Positions 18,797 to 27,640 of a stretch of DNA of 64,000 bases are shown piece by piece. Every line of letters begins with the position of its first letter. The first letter of the stretch is position 1. The notes below the pieces were generated by a model, which was not told the DNA's origin, did no database searches, and saw nothing but the letters and a program-made list of their open reading frames with translations. The translations under genes and the position numbers were made by a program. This DNA is from Leucobacter sp. G161 (GTDB taxonomy: Bacteria > Actinomycetota > Actinomycetes > Actinomycetales > Microbacteriaceae). The stretch lies in contig NZ_LOHP01000060.1 in the NCBI RefSeq assembly GCF_001482305.1, forward strand, positions 186,001 to 250,000, written 5' to 3'.

Positions 18797-19758
18797 GCTT
18801 TGTTCCCCTTCGAGGAAGTCGGATCGAGGGCGTCTCGCAGCCCATCGCCGAGCAGGTTGAACGCGAGTGTGAGGGCAAGGAGGGCCAGTCCCGGCACGAG
18901 CACCATCCACGGCGCAACCATGTACATGGAGCCGTTCGCTGCGTCAGCGAGCATGTTGCCCCAGCTCGGCGTCGGCGGCACGATGCCCAACCCGAGGAAC
19001 GAGAGCGTCGCTTCGAAGACCACCGCTGCGGGGATACCGAGTGTTGTGTAGACGATGATCGGAACGACAAGGTTCGGGAGCACGTCACGGAACATCATGG
19101 AGAAGCGTGACTCCCCGAGGGAGCGCGCAGCCTCGATGTACTCGCGTTCACGGATCGCGAGCACCTGTCCGCGGATGACGCGTGCAAGCCCAGCCCAACT
19201 GAAGAACACGATCACGATGATTGACAGGCCAAGACTCGGCCCGAGCACCGCGACAAGCGCGATTGCGACGAGCAGGAAGGGCACGCTCATCACGAGGTCG
19301 ATGATGCGGCTGAGCAGCGTGTCGACCCATCCGCCGAAGAAGCCAGCGGTCGCGCCGATGATGACGCCAATTGCCGAGGCGATGAGCGACGCTGCGACGC
19401 CGACGAGTAGCGAGACGCGAGCGCCGTACGCGAGGCGCACGAACACGTCGCGGCCGAGCTGGTCGGTGCCGAGCAAGAACTCGGCGTTGGGCCCGACCGG
19501 GATACCGGAGGCCGACAGGCCAGTCTCGCGGAACTGCTCGGTGGGGCCGTGGCCGGTCCACTGTGCGATGAGCGGAGCGCAGATCGCGAACAGCACGATA
19601 CCGAGAATGACCACCGCCGAGATCACGCTCGCGGGGTCGCGGAGCAGCCGTGCCATCGTGAGCTGTACCGAGCTCTTCGCCTGGATATCGGCAGCCTTCT
19701 GGGCCGCGTATCCGGGGGTGATAATGAGCTTCGTGTCTTTGGAGAAAACCTTATTCAC
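18793..19758 (-). CDS. oppC: Oligopeptide ABC transporter permease (OppC/DppC-like)
   Basis: Second permease of the peptide importer, 321 residues. It has a soluble N-terminal stretch, a first span near 45-65, the OppC hallmark LLGTDQLGRDVFVRLAYGAR, and the coupling segment EREYIEAARSLGESRFSMM. The start overlaps the oppDF stop by 4 bases and the stop overlaps oppB by 4 bases. Confidence 0.93.
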   Translation of the reverse strand: MNKVFSKDTKLIITPGYAAQKAADIQAKSSVQLTMARLLRDPASVISAVVILGIVLFAICAPLIAQWTGHGPTEQFRETGLSASGIPVGPNAEFLLGTDQLGRDVFVRLAYGARVSLLVGVAASLIASAIGVIIGATAGFFGGWVDTLLSRIIDLVMSVPFLLVAIALVAVLGPSLGLSIIVIVFFSWAGLARVIRGQVLAIREREYIEAARSLGESRFSMMFRDVLPNLVVPIIVYTTLGIPAAVVFEATLSFLGLGIVPPTPSWGNMLADAANGSMYMVAPWMVLVPGLALLALTLAFNLLGDGLRDALDPTSSKGNKA

Positions 19759-21581
19759 AGTGCCCCTCCAGCTGCTGAAACGAGTACGCGTTCGCGCTCG
19801 ACGCGCGGGATCTCGGGGGCAGCTGCCGAGAGCAGCTTCTTCGTGAACGCCTGCTGCGGATCGCCATAGACAGTCTCCGCGTCGCCAAGCTCAATGATCT
19901 TGCCGCCGTCCATCACCGCAATGCGGTCACACACGTGCCGCACCACGGCGAGGTCGTGCGAGATAAACAGGTACGTGAGGCCGAGCTCGCGCTGCAGCTC
20001 ATCAAGCAGGTTGAGCACCTGCGCCTGAATCGAGACGTCCAGCGCCGAAACCGGCTCATCAAGAATCACGAGCTCAGGGTTCAACGCGATCGCGCGGGCG
20101 ATGCCGATGCGTTGGCGCTGGCCGCCCGAGAACTGCGACGGGAACCGGTTGTAGTGCTCCGGGTTCAGGCCCACGATCTCCATGAGCTCCTGCACTCGGG
20201 CGAGTCGATCGTCACCCTTTGCGACCTTGTGAATACGGAACGGGTCGCCGATGATCGAGCCCACGCGGCGCTTCGGGTTCAGCGAACCAAACGGATCCTG
20301 GAACACCACCTGCACCTTGCGGCGCATCTGCCGCCACTCGGCGTCAGAGAGGTTACCGATATCTGCGCCGTCGAAGCGGATCTTACCCGAGCTCGGCGGG
20401 ATCAGGCCCGCGATGGTGCGGGCGAGCGTCGTCTTGCCGCAACCGCTCTCCCCCACGAGGCCGAGGGTCTCGCCTCGGCGCACGGTCAGTGAGATGTCGT
20501 CAAGAACCGTGCGGGGCTCGCCCCGGCGCTGCGGGAACGACACCGTGAGGTGTTCGACGGTGACGATGCTGTCGTCGCTCGTGACCTCGATCTCGGCGGC
20601 CGGCATCTCGGGGGCCTCAGGTTCGGTCGGAGGCGTCTCAAGCCAGCACAGCGACTCGGTGCCGTCATCGAACTTCTGCAGGGGCGGCGCCTCGCCGCAG
20701 ATGTCCATCGCGTTCACGCAGCGGTCTCGGAAGACGCAGCCGGTGGGCGGGTTGAGCAGGCTCGGCGGGCGGCCCCCGATCGGGATCAGCGGGGTGCCCG
20801 GAGCACGGTTAAAGGAGGAGGAGCGCAGCAGGCCAGCCGTGTAGGGGTGCGCGGGGTTGCCGAGCACGTTTTCGCTCGTGCCAACCTCGAGCTTGCGCCC
20901 GCCGTACATCACCATGACGCGATCGGCGACGCGCGACAGGATGCCGAGGTCGTGGCTGATCATGAGCACGGTCGCGCCGAAGTCCTCGCGCATCTCGGCG
21001 AGGAGGTCGAGGATCTGGGCCTGGACTGTGGAGTCTAGGGCGGTGGTCGGCTCGTCGGCGATGATGAGCGCGGGGTTGAGCGAGAGACTCATGGCGATCA
21101 TCACGCGCTGGCGCATGCCACCGGAGAACTGGTGCGGGTAGGCGTCGAAGCGCGCTGCGGGGTCAGGGATCCTGACCTTCTCGAGCAGCTCGATCGCGCG
21201 GGCCTTCGCGGCCTCTTTCGTGACCTTCTCGTGGGCACGGATCTGCTCAACGATCTGCCATCCGACGGTGTACTGCGGGTGCAGGCTCGAGAGGGGATCC
21301 TGAAAAATCATGCTGATCTCGGCACCGCGCTTCTTGCGCAGGCCCTCCGCAGACAGCGTGAGCAGGTCTTCCCCCTGGAACATGACCTGGCCGGAGCGCT
21401 TTGCCTGCGGGATGAGGCCCATGATCGACTGCACAAGCACAGACTTGCCCGATCCGGACTCTCCGACGCTGCCGAAGAACTCGCCTTCGTTCACCGAAAA
21501 TGAAACGTCTTGCACGGCGTGAACCGCGCCATCTTCTGTCGGAATGTCTACGACGAGATTCCGAACATCGAGTATTGCCAC
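19755..21581 (-). CDS. Fused OppD-OppF dual ATPase of a peptide importer
   Basis: A 608-residue protein joining two ABC ATPases that are separate OppD and OppF in many bacteria. The first half has Walker A GESGSGKS, signature FSGGMRQRV and a C-terminal peptide-transporter extension with cysteines (TGCVFRDRCVNAMDICGEAPPL). The second half has GESGCGKTT, FSGGQRQRIGIAR and LVILDEPVSALD. The start is the GTG at 21581 with GGAG five bases upstream; a longer frame to 21668 runs into the hairpin after oppA. Fused ATPases of this kind are common in actinobacteria. Confidence 0.92.
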   Translation of the reverse strand: MAILDVRNLVVDIPTEDGAVHAVQDVSFSVNEGEFFGSVGESGSGKSVLVQSIMGLIPQAKRSGQVMFQGEDLLTLSAEGLRKKRGAEISMIFQDPLSSLHPQYTVGWQIVEQIRAHEKVTKEAAKARAIELLEKVRIPDPAARFDAYPHQFSGGMRQRVMIAMSLSLNPALIIADEPTTALDSTVQAQILDLLAEMREDFGATVLMISHDLGILSRVADRVMVMYGGRKLEVGTSENVLGNPAHPYTAGLLRSSSFNRAPGTPLIPIGGRPPSLLNPPTGCVFRDRCVNAMDICGEAPPLQKFDDGTESLCWLETPPTEPEAPEMPAAEIEVTSDDSIVTVEHLTVSFPQRRGEPRTVLDDISLTVRRGETLGLVGESGCGKTTLARTIAGLIPPSSGKIRFDGADIGNLSDAEWRQMRRKVQVVFQDPFGSLNPKRRVGSIIGDPFRIHKVAKGDDRLARVQELMEIVGLNPEHYNRFPSQFSGGQRQRIGIARAIALNPELVILDEPVSALDVSIQAQVLNLLDELQRELGLTYLFISHDLAVVRHVCDRIAVMDGGKIIELGDAETVYGDPQQAFTKKLLSAAAPEIPRVERERVLVSAAGGAL

Positions 21582-21603
21582 TCGTACTCCAAGGTTTGGT
21601 GGT

Positions 21604-21668
21604 GTGCGTGATGAGGCGGCGAACCGTGCGGCGGCGAATGGTGTTCCACCGCCGCACGACTCACGCAC
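21604..21668 (-). terminator. Hairpins between oppA and oppDF
   Basis: A strong inner stem CGTGCGGCGG (21625-21634) with CCGCCGCACG (21649-21658) lies inside an outer pair GTGCGTGA (21604-21611) and TCACGCAC (21661-21668). It starts 6 bases after the oppA stop. It may act as a partial terminator or RNA-stability element that lets the binding protein be made in excess. No T-tract follows. Confidence 0.55.
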
Positions 21669-21673
21669 CGGCG

Positions 21674-23440
21674 TTACTGCTTGAGCCAGACGTTCGTCCA
21701 GTCTCCGTTCTGGGCGAGCGCGTAGATCGCGAAGTCCTGCACGCGGTCAGAGTGGTAGTTCGCCTTCTTGCGCGAAACAATGCTCACGATCGGCGAGTCT
21801 TCCATGACGGTCTTGTCGACCTCGTGCCAGAGCTTGCCTGCCTCCTCTGGCGTCGCAGCAGCGAGCGCCTGGTCAGCAAGCTCGTTTGCCTTGTCGTTGT
21901 TGAAGTCGACGTAGTTGTACGACTGCGGGGTTCCATCGAAGGTGAACTGCGGCTGGAAGACGGAGCGCGCTGCGCCGCCAACCCAGTCGGGCGACCAGCC
22001 GACGAGCGCGACGTCCCACTCACCGGTGGAGGCGTTCTCACGGTTCGTCATGAAGTTCGCGTAGTAGTCGGTCGGTGGGACCGGGAAGAGCTCGACGGTG
22101 ATGCCAGCCGCTTCAAGGCTCGACTGAATCGTCTGCGCGATGTCGGGCTGGGTGCCAACGTTGCGGTACGGGAACTTCAGGGTGAGGTTCTCGACGCCGG
22201 CTGCCTTGAGCAGCTCCTTCGCCTTCTCGGGGTCAGCCTTGCCGCTCTTGTCGCCGTAGAGGCTGAACTCTTCGTAGCCGTTGATTCCCGGGCCGAAGAT
22301 CCCGTTGGTGACCGAAGCAATATCTTCGCCGCCCATAACCTGCACAACTGCCTGCTTGTCAATGGCGTACTGAATTGCCTGGCGCACCTCGAGCTTCTGG
22401 AGCGCGCTGTCGTTGTTCGTGGTGGTCGTGTTGAACCACATGAACTGGTCGATGCCACCGTTCTCCATGGTGGTGAACTTCTTATCGTTCGCCGCCTGGA
22501 GCTGCTGGATGTTTGCCGGGCTCGGGCTGAGGTCGAAGAGCATGTCGGCCGAGCCGGCCTGCAGCTGCTGCATCGCCGCATCACCCTCGACGCCCATCGT
22601 CATCTCAATCTTGTCGACGTGCGCCTTGCGCAGTGGGTCGCTGTCGGCCTTCCACGACTCGTTGCGTACGAACTCCCACTTCACGTCGGTCGTGTACGAA
22701 GCCACCTTGTAGGGCCCCGAGGAGACGAAGTTTGCTCGGTACTCGGGTGAATCCGGCAGGTATTCCAGCACCTCGACGGGCGCGGGGTTGGCGGTCGGAA
22801 GGCTGAGCATCGAGGTGAAGTCGGAGGCGGGCTCGACGAGCGTGAACACGACGGTCTGGTCATCGGGTGTCGCGATGCCCTTGATGTCGTTGGACTCGAC
22901 GTAGTCCTTCATTGCGGCGGCCTCGGCCGGCACCTTCGCGAAGCCTTCGCAGTACTCGGACATGCCGTCGATGAGACTGATGAAGTAGCCACCGAGTGCG
23001 GCCCCAATATGGGGGTTGCAGATGCGCTCGATACCGCGAGCCACGTCGCCAGCGACGATCGGGCGGGCACCGTCCGGCGCGTCCCACGTGACGCCGTCGC
23101 GAATCTTGATCTCGTAGGTGAGACCGTCTTCGCTAGCGGTGGGAACCTCTTCAGCGATATCGCCGGTCAACGCAATGCGTTCGTCGACATCGTTCGAGGT
23201 TTCGTAGCTGAGGATCGAGCGCGAGAGGGAGCGTACGACGCTGTTCACCGGCACGTATGCCGTGAGCTGCGGATCGAGTCGATCCACGTCACCATTGGCG
23301 AGGACCTTGAGCGTGCCGCCCGGCTGCGGTTCGCCGCCTGCTTCGCCACCCCCACCGGAACCGCCGGTTGCACACCCGCTGAGCACGAGCATTGCGGCTG
23401 CGCCGAGCGCAACGCCTGAGAGAATCTTTTTCCGAGCCAT
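21674..23440 (-). CDS. oppA: Oligopeptide-binding lipoprotein (family 5)
   Basis: Substrate-binding lipoprotein that captures peptides outside the cell for OppBC-DF. The 588-residue precursor has a signal peptide with lipobox LSGC (Cys about residue 22) and a Gly/Ser-rich linker, then the family 5 fold with FVSSGPYKV and ESWKADSDP segments. The ATG at 23440 has AGGTGA a few bases upstream and a proper signal start MARKKI. It is first in the operon and probably carries the main promoter in 23441-23678. Specificity for proline peptides is only suggested by the peptidases downstream. Confidence 0.92.
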   Translation of the reverse strand: MARKKILSGVALGAAAMLVLSGCATGGSGGGGEAGGEPQPGGTLKVLANGDVDRLDPQLTAYVPVNSVVRSLSRSILSYETSNDVDERIALTGDIAEEVPTASEDGLTYEIKIRDGVTWDAPDGARPIVAGDVARGIERICNPHIGAALGGYFISLIDGMSEYCEGFAKVPAEAAAMKDYVESNDIKGIATPDDQTVVFTLVEPASDFTSMLSLPTANPAPVEVLEYLPDSPEYRANFVSSGPYKVASYTTDVKWEFVRNESWKADSDPLRKAHVDKIEMTMGVEGDAAMQQLQAGSADMLFDLSPSPANIQQLQAANDKKFTTMENGGIDQFMWFNTTTTNNDSALQKLEVRQAIQYAIDKQAVVQVMGGEDIASVTNGIFGPGINGYEEFSLYGDKSGKADPEKAKELLKAAGVENLTLKFPYRNVGTQPDIAQTIQSSLEAAGITVELFPVPPTDYYANFMTNRENASTGEWDVALVGWSPDWVGGAARSVFQPQFTFDGTPQSYNYVDFNNDKANELADQALAAATPEEAGKLWHEVDKTVMEDSPIVSIVSRKKANYHSDRVQDFAIYALAQNGDWTNVWLKQ

Positions 23441-23633
23441 AGAGTCACCTTTGAATCGCTGAGTAGGCTGCGTCACGCCCGTCGGGCGCCACGGATGCAG
23501 ATCACATCACGAGTACCATAATACATGTCAACGGTCGCACCCTACATTGCGCCTCTCGGGAGTGTCGCGAGCGAACTCGTACGTTACACACAGTCAACGG
23601 AGCGTAGAGCCCCCTCACGCTGCGTTGGGCTGC

Positions 23634-23677
23634 CCCCGGGCACTACGCTGGGCAGCCCCGGGCACTACGCTGGGTGC
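23634..23677 (+). repeat. 22-bp tandem duplication over the galM promoter
   Basis: Two adjacent 22-bp copies (23634-23655 and 23656-23677), identical except near their ends, each starting CCCCGGGCACTACGCTGGG. Each includes a TACGCT box (23644-23649 and 23666-23671). The second box ends seven bases before the galM ATG. Confidence 0.75.
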
Positions 23678-23678
23678 C

Positions 23679-24650
23679 ATGCAGAGTAGCGAGCCCAGCA
23701 CTGTCGACCCCATCGCGTATCCCTCCGGACAGGAACTGACGATCACCTTCGGCGACGCCGAGGCGCGAATCGTCACTGTCGGCGCGTCGCTCGCAAGCTA
23801 CCGCGCGCACGACCGCGATCTCGTGCTCCCGTTCTCCGTCACCGAGATCCGCCCGGCATTCCGAGGGGCAACACTCGCTCCGTGGCCCAATCGCATCCCC
23901 GACGGGAGCTACCTCTTCCACGGCGAGCAGCAGTTGCCGCTGTCTGAACCAGGCCGAGGACACGCACTCCACGGGCTCGTGAGCTGGCTAGATTGGAGAG
24001 TTCTCGTTCACTCACAGAGCGCCGTGACACTCACCACGGAGATCGTCCCGCAGCCGGGGTACCCATGGCGCGTGGCGGTGCGCACCGAGTACCGTCTCGC
24101 CGCAGATGGCCTCACCCAGACAGTGACCGCAACGAACCTCTCAGCCGAGCAGGCCCCCTTTGGCACCGGCCCGCACCCGTATCTCGTCGCCCCCAACGGC
24201 CCGCTGAGTTCCTGGGTTCTGGAGCTCCCGGCGGAGACCGTGTTGCTGACCGACGATCGGCTCTCGCCGCTCGGCACCGCCCCCGTCGAACACGACGCTG
24301 AGCGCTTCGACTTTCGAGAGCCGCGCACGATTGGCGCCACAGAACTCGACCACGCGTTCACCGACATCCGCAGGGGCGGCGACGGCGAAGCACGCGTCCG
24401 ATTGACAGACAGTGCGGGGCACGGCGTCGAGATCCGTTTCGACGACCGCTGCGGCTGGGTGCAGGTGCACACCGCAGACCAGCCCAACCGGCAGCTCACC
24501 AGACTCGGACTCGCAGTCGAGCCGATGACCTGCCCGCCCGCGGCTTTCCAATCGGGTGAGGACGTGCTCGTCATCGAACCGGGCGCCGCGGTGTCGGCCT
24601 CGTGGACGATCGCAGCGATTCAGCCACCCCTCGCGCAACTCGAGCCCTAA
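23679..24650 (+). CDS. Aldose 1-epimerase-family protein
   Basis: A 323-residue galactose mutarotase-like protein that would interconvert alpha and beta anomers of sugars. Conserved segments are APWPNRIPDGSY (about 67-78), GRGHALHGLV with the substrate-site histidine, GTGPHPYLV with the catalytic-type histidine, and VEPMTCPPAAF near the end. The ATG at 23679 is used because homology begins there and a TACGCT box sits seven bases upstream, suggesting a leaderless mRNA. No sugar kinase or transporter is nearby, so the physiological sugar is unknown. Confidence 0.88.
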   Translation: MQSSEPSTVDPIAYPSGQELTITFGDAEARIVTVGASLASYRAHDRDLVLPFSVTEIRPAFRGATLAPWPNRIPDGSYLFHGEQQLPLSEPGRGHALHGLVSWLDWRVLVHSQSAVTLTTEIVPQPGYPWRVAVRTEYRLAADGLTQTVTATNLSAEQAPFGTGPHPYLVAPNGPLSSWVLELPAETVLLTDDRLSPLGTAPVEHDAERFDFREPRTIGATELDHAFTDIRRGGDGEARVRLTDSAGHGVEIRFDDRCGWVQVHTADQPNRQLTRLGLAVEPMTCPPAAFQSGEDVLVIEPGAAVSASWTIAAIQPPLAQLEP

Positions 24651-24668
24651 GCAGCACAGGCGCTTGAC

Positions 24669-25793
24669 CTACCTGTCGAGGAGCCACCCCAACACGTGCG
24701 GGAAGGCCAGCATCGCACCGATGACGCCCACGAACGCTGCGGTGGTCCACGCTGTCGAGCGCCGCCGCAGCCGCCGGCCCTGCGCAGCAACTTGAGCGCG
24801 CGGGCGGCTCGCCCGTGGATCCGAGTAGCTTGCAGCTTGGTGCGCGAGTTCCGCTCCAACGAGCTCCGCGAAGTAGACAAGCGCGGTGCTCTCTGCCGCA
24901 TCAGACCGAGCAGTCACCCGTGACGAGGCAAGTTGCAGCCGATCATCGATGACCTCGATATCCCATCGGCTTCCGTAGTCGATGAGGCAGGCCATCACGT
25001 CGGGTGTGAGCAGCTCGAGCGCGTCACGCTCGTAGCCTTCGGGCACGTAGATCGTGAAATATCGGTCGAAATCGCCCTCGAGCGACAGCCGTTGCGTGCC
25101 AGGCAGGAGCGTCCGCAGGCTGCCGTTGCCGCGGGCATCGATGATGAGGTGGGGCAGGGCTCGCGGCAACCGAAGCGAGAGATAGCGGAAGCCGTGCCGC
25201 GGACCCTTCGGATCGTTCTTGCCGCCGGTGTAGCTCGCGATACCGATCGCCAGTTCCGGATCGCTCGCATCGCGCCCTCGCCACAGCACGAAGGTGCTGC
25301 GGAACAGTGACGCCGGCCGCGCCGCCCCAACGGGCAGCCGACGCCTGGCAGGGTCGCGCGGGCCAGGGAGCTTCTCTGCGAAGAACACCCCGAGCCTCGC
25401 CGGCGGAAACCCCATGCGCATGTAGCCCATGCCCTCGTGCTTCGCGAACAGCTCGAAGGCGAGGCCTCGCCGCGTGTCAGCTGGCATCGACACCATGATG
25501 AGGCCCCACATCCAGAGCAGAATGGACGCGAAGAGGGCGATGACAATCAAGAACCCATGCGCCCATGCGATCCATCCGGGCAGCGCTATTGGGCGCGGCC
25601 ACTCGAAGGTCAGCGCAAGCCACACCACCGTACATACTGCTGCAGGAATACAGAGTAAAGCGCCGAGGGCTGCCTGCCGAAACACCGTCGGCTGGGCTGC
25701 CCGCACCTCCGCCCAGGAGACGCGAGACGGCCACGACTCACGCAGGGTCACCAAGCGGTCACTCTGAGCGCCTCCGCGAGGTCTTCCGCTCAT
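24669..25793 (-). CDS. Conserved membrane protein of unknown function
   Basis: A 374-residue protein not matched to a named function. Two hydrophobic spans lie near residues 42-64 and 77-100, then a soluble region of about 230 residues, and a last span near 350-370. The soluble part holds LEGDFDRYFTIYVPEGYERD and LTPDVMACLIDYGSRWDIEV, which resemble a recurrent actinobacterial membrane family (DUF3137-like) as far as I can judge. The C-terminal linker before the last span is very basic. It is convergent with galM and lies 18 bases downstream of ffh, so it may be in the ffh transcript. Confidence 0.65.
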   Translation of the reverse strand: MSGRPRGGAQSDRLVTLRESWPSRVSWAEVRAAQPTVFRQAALGALLCIPAAVCTVVWLALTFEWPRPIALPGWIAWAHGFLIVIALFASILLWMWGLIMVSMPADTRRGLAFELFAKHEGMGYMRMGFPPARLGVFFAEKLPGPRDPARRRLPVGAARPASLFRSTFVLWRGRDASDPELAIGIASYTGGKNDPKGPRHGFRYLSLRLPRALPHLIIDARGNGSLRTLLPGTQRLSLEGDFDRYFTIYVPEGYERDALELLTPDVMACLIDYGSRWDIEVIDDRLQLASSRVTARSDAAESTALVYFAELVGAELAHQAASYSDPRASRPRAQVAAQGRRLRRRSTAWTTAAFVGVIGAMLAFPHVLGWLLDR

Positions 25794-25811
25794 ACGCGAC
25801 GTTCCAGGGGC

Positions 25812-27371
25812 CTAGCGGAGTCCGCCACCGAGCATCTGCTGCAGCTTTTCCATTTCCTCGGGGCTCGGAGCAGCGGCTGCTCCCCCGGTGTTGCCCAAGC
25901 CGAAGCCAGATCCACCCTGCGGCGCGGGAGCCTCAATCGGGGTCTGTGCGCGCTTCGCCGGGTTACCGGACCGCTTCGCGCCCTTCCCCTTTTGCTGCTG
26001 CTTCTTCTTGCCGCCGTGACCCCCCATACCAGGCATCGGGCCCATTCCGGGAATCTGCGGCATACCGCCACGGGCGACGGTCTTCATCATCTTCGCGGCC
26101 TGCTCGAAGCGCTGCACGAGCGAGTTCACGTCGGTCACGGTCATGCCCGAGCCCTTCGCGATACGGAGGCGACGCGAGCCGTTGAGGATCTTCGGGTTTT
26201 TCCGCTCTTCCTGCGTCATCGACTGGATGATGGCCTCAGTGCGGATGATCTCGCGCTCGTCAAAGTTCTCGAGCTGATCCTTCATCTTGCCCATGCCCGG
26301 GAGCATGCCCATCATCTTCTTGATGGATCCTGCCCCGCGGAGCTGCTGCATCTGGCCGAGGAAGTCGTCGAGCGTGAACTCGTCCTTTGCGATCTTCTCC
26401 GCGACCTTCTTTGCCTCGTCCTCGTCGAACGCGCTCTGCGCCTGCTCGATGAGCGTGAGGATATCGCCGAGGTCGAGGATTCGACTCGCCATACGGTCCG
26501 GGTGGAACGGCTCAAAGTCGTCGAGCCCCTCACCGGTAGACGCGAACAGGATCGGGCGGCCCGTCACACCGCGGATCGAGAGCGCCGCGCCGCCGCGCTG
26601 GTCGCCGTCGAGCTTGGTGAGCACGACACCCGTGAAGTCGACGCCCTCCTGGAATGCCTGCGCGGTCGCGACCGCGTCCTGGCCGATCAGCGAGTCGATG
26701 ACGAACAGCACCTCGTCAGGGTCGACAGCCTTACGGATATCGCGGGCCTGCTTCATCATCTCGGCGTCAACGCCGAGGCGGCCTGCCGTGTCAACGATCA
26801 CGAAGTCGTACTGCTTGGCCTTCGCCTCCGCGACGCCCTGCTTGGCGACCTTGACGGGGTCGCCAACTCCGTTGCCGGGCTCGGGAGCGAAGATCGCGAC
26901 ACCGGCCTGCTCGGCTACAACACCGAGCTGCGTGACGGCGTTCGGGCGCTGCAGGTCACAGGCCACCAGCAGCGGCGTATGCCCCTGGCCCTTCAGCCAT
27001 TTCGCGAGCTTGCCCGCAAGCGTCGTCTTACCAGCGCCCTGGAGGCCAGCAAGCATGATCACGGTGGGAGGGTTCTTCGCGAACTGCAGCCTGCGCTGGT
27101 CACCACCGAGCACCTCGACGAGCTCTTCGTTGACGATCTGCACGACCTGCTGTGCCGGGTTCAAGGCGCGATTGACCTCGTCGCCGAGCGCGCGTTCCCG
27201 CACCTTGCCAGTGAAGTCCTTGACGACGTCGAGCGAGACGTCCGCCTCGAGCAGGGCGCGACGGATCTCGCGAACGGTGCCGTCAACATCTGCCGCCGAG
27301 AGCTTGCCCTTCGCGCGAAGGTTCTTGAACGTGTCGGTCAGGCGCGTTGAGAGAGTGCCGAAAGTAGCCAT
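25812..27371 (-). CDS. ffh: Signal recognition particle protein Ffh
   Basis: GTPase of the signal recognition particle, which binds signal peptides of nascent membrane proteins with 4.5S RNA. The 519 residues contain an N-domain, G-domain motifs GLQGAGKTTLAGKLA (about 109-123), DTAGRLGVD and TKLDGDQRGG, and a methionine-rich M domain from about 325 with GSGMTVTDVN and a Met/Gly/Lys-rich tail. Its receptor ftsY is encoded 1.4 kb upstream on the same strand. A TAGACT box nine bases before the ATG suggests a very short leader. Confidence 0.97.
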   Translation of the reverse strand: MATFGTLSTRLTDTFKNLRAKGKLSAADVDGTVREIRRALLEADVSLDVVKDFTGKVRERALGDEVNRALNPAQQVVQIVNEELVEVLGGDQRRLQFAKNPPTVIMLAGLQGAGKTTLAGKLAKWLKGQGHTPLLVACDLQRPNAVTQLGVVAEQAGVAIFAPEPGNGVGDPVKVAKQGVAEAKAKQYDFVIVDTAGRLGVDAEMMKQARDIRKAVDPDEVLFVIDSLIGQDAVATAQAFQEGVDFTGVVLTKLDGDQRGGAALSIRGVTGRPILFASTGEGLDDFEPFHPDRMASRILDLGDILTLIEQAQSAFDEDEAKKVAEKIAKDEFTLDDFLGQMQQLRGAGSIKKMMGMLPGMGKMKDQLENFDEREIIRTEAIIQSMTQEERKNPKILNGSRRLRIAKGSGMTVTDVNSLVQRFEQAAKMMKTVARGGMPQIPGMGPMPGMGGHGGKKKQQQKGKGAKRSGNPAKRAQTPIEAPAPQGGSGFGLGNTGGAAAAPSPEEMEKLQQMLGGGLR

Positions 27372-27422
27372 AGTGCGTCTAGTCTACCGCGCCACAACCT
27401 CGTCAGGAGCACCTCAAGGAGT

Positions 27423-27463
27423 AGGGCACGGACGCGACAGGTTCTCAGTCGAGTCCGTGCCCT
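27423..27463 (-). terminator. Hairpin between the dehydrogenase gene and ffh
   Basis: AGGGCACGGAC (27423-27433) pairs with GTCCGTGCCCT (27453-27463) with a 19-base loop. It lies about 180 bases after the dehydrogenase stop and upstream of ffh. The rest of 27372-27640 shows no gene, tRNA or repeat that I can support. Confidence 0.5.
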
Positions 27464-27640
27464 CTCAGCTCGGGAGCGCTTCTTGGGTCCCGCAGTGAGC
27501 GCGCATACATCGCAGGGTGAGGCCGTGAGGAGCGTCCTGGCAGCACCAGAGATCCGACGAGCGTGGGAACGAAGTCCTGAGCGTTCACCAGCCGGTTCGA
27601 TGGAACTAACCGGGCCCTGCATCCGCCGGCCCCGTCAGCG

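Noticed and set aside
23518-23531. TTGACA with adjacent TATTAT upstream of oppA as a promoter
   Set aside because: On the minus strand the two boxes are only two bases apart, and no good -10 lies 16-18 bases from TTGACA.
27464-27640. tRNA-like GGTTCGA near 27590 and a possible small RNA gene between ffh and the dehydrogenase
   Set aside because: No cloverleaf arms or acceptor stem could be paired around it; 4.5S RNA motif not seen.
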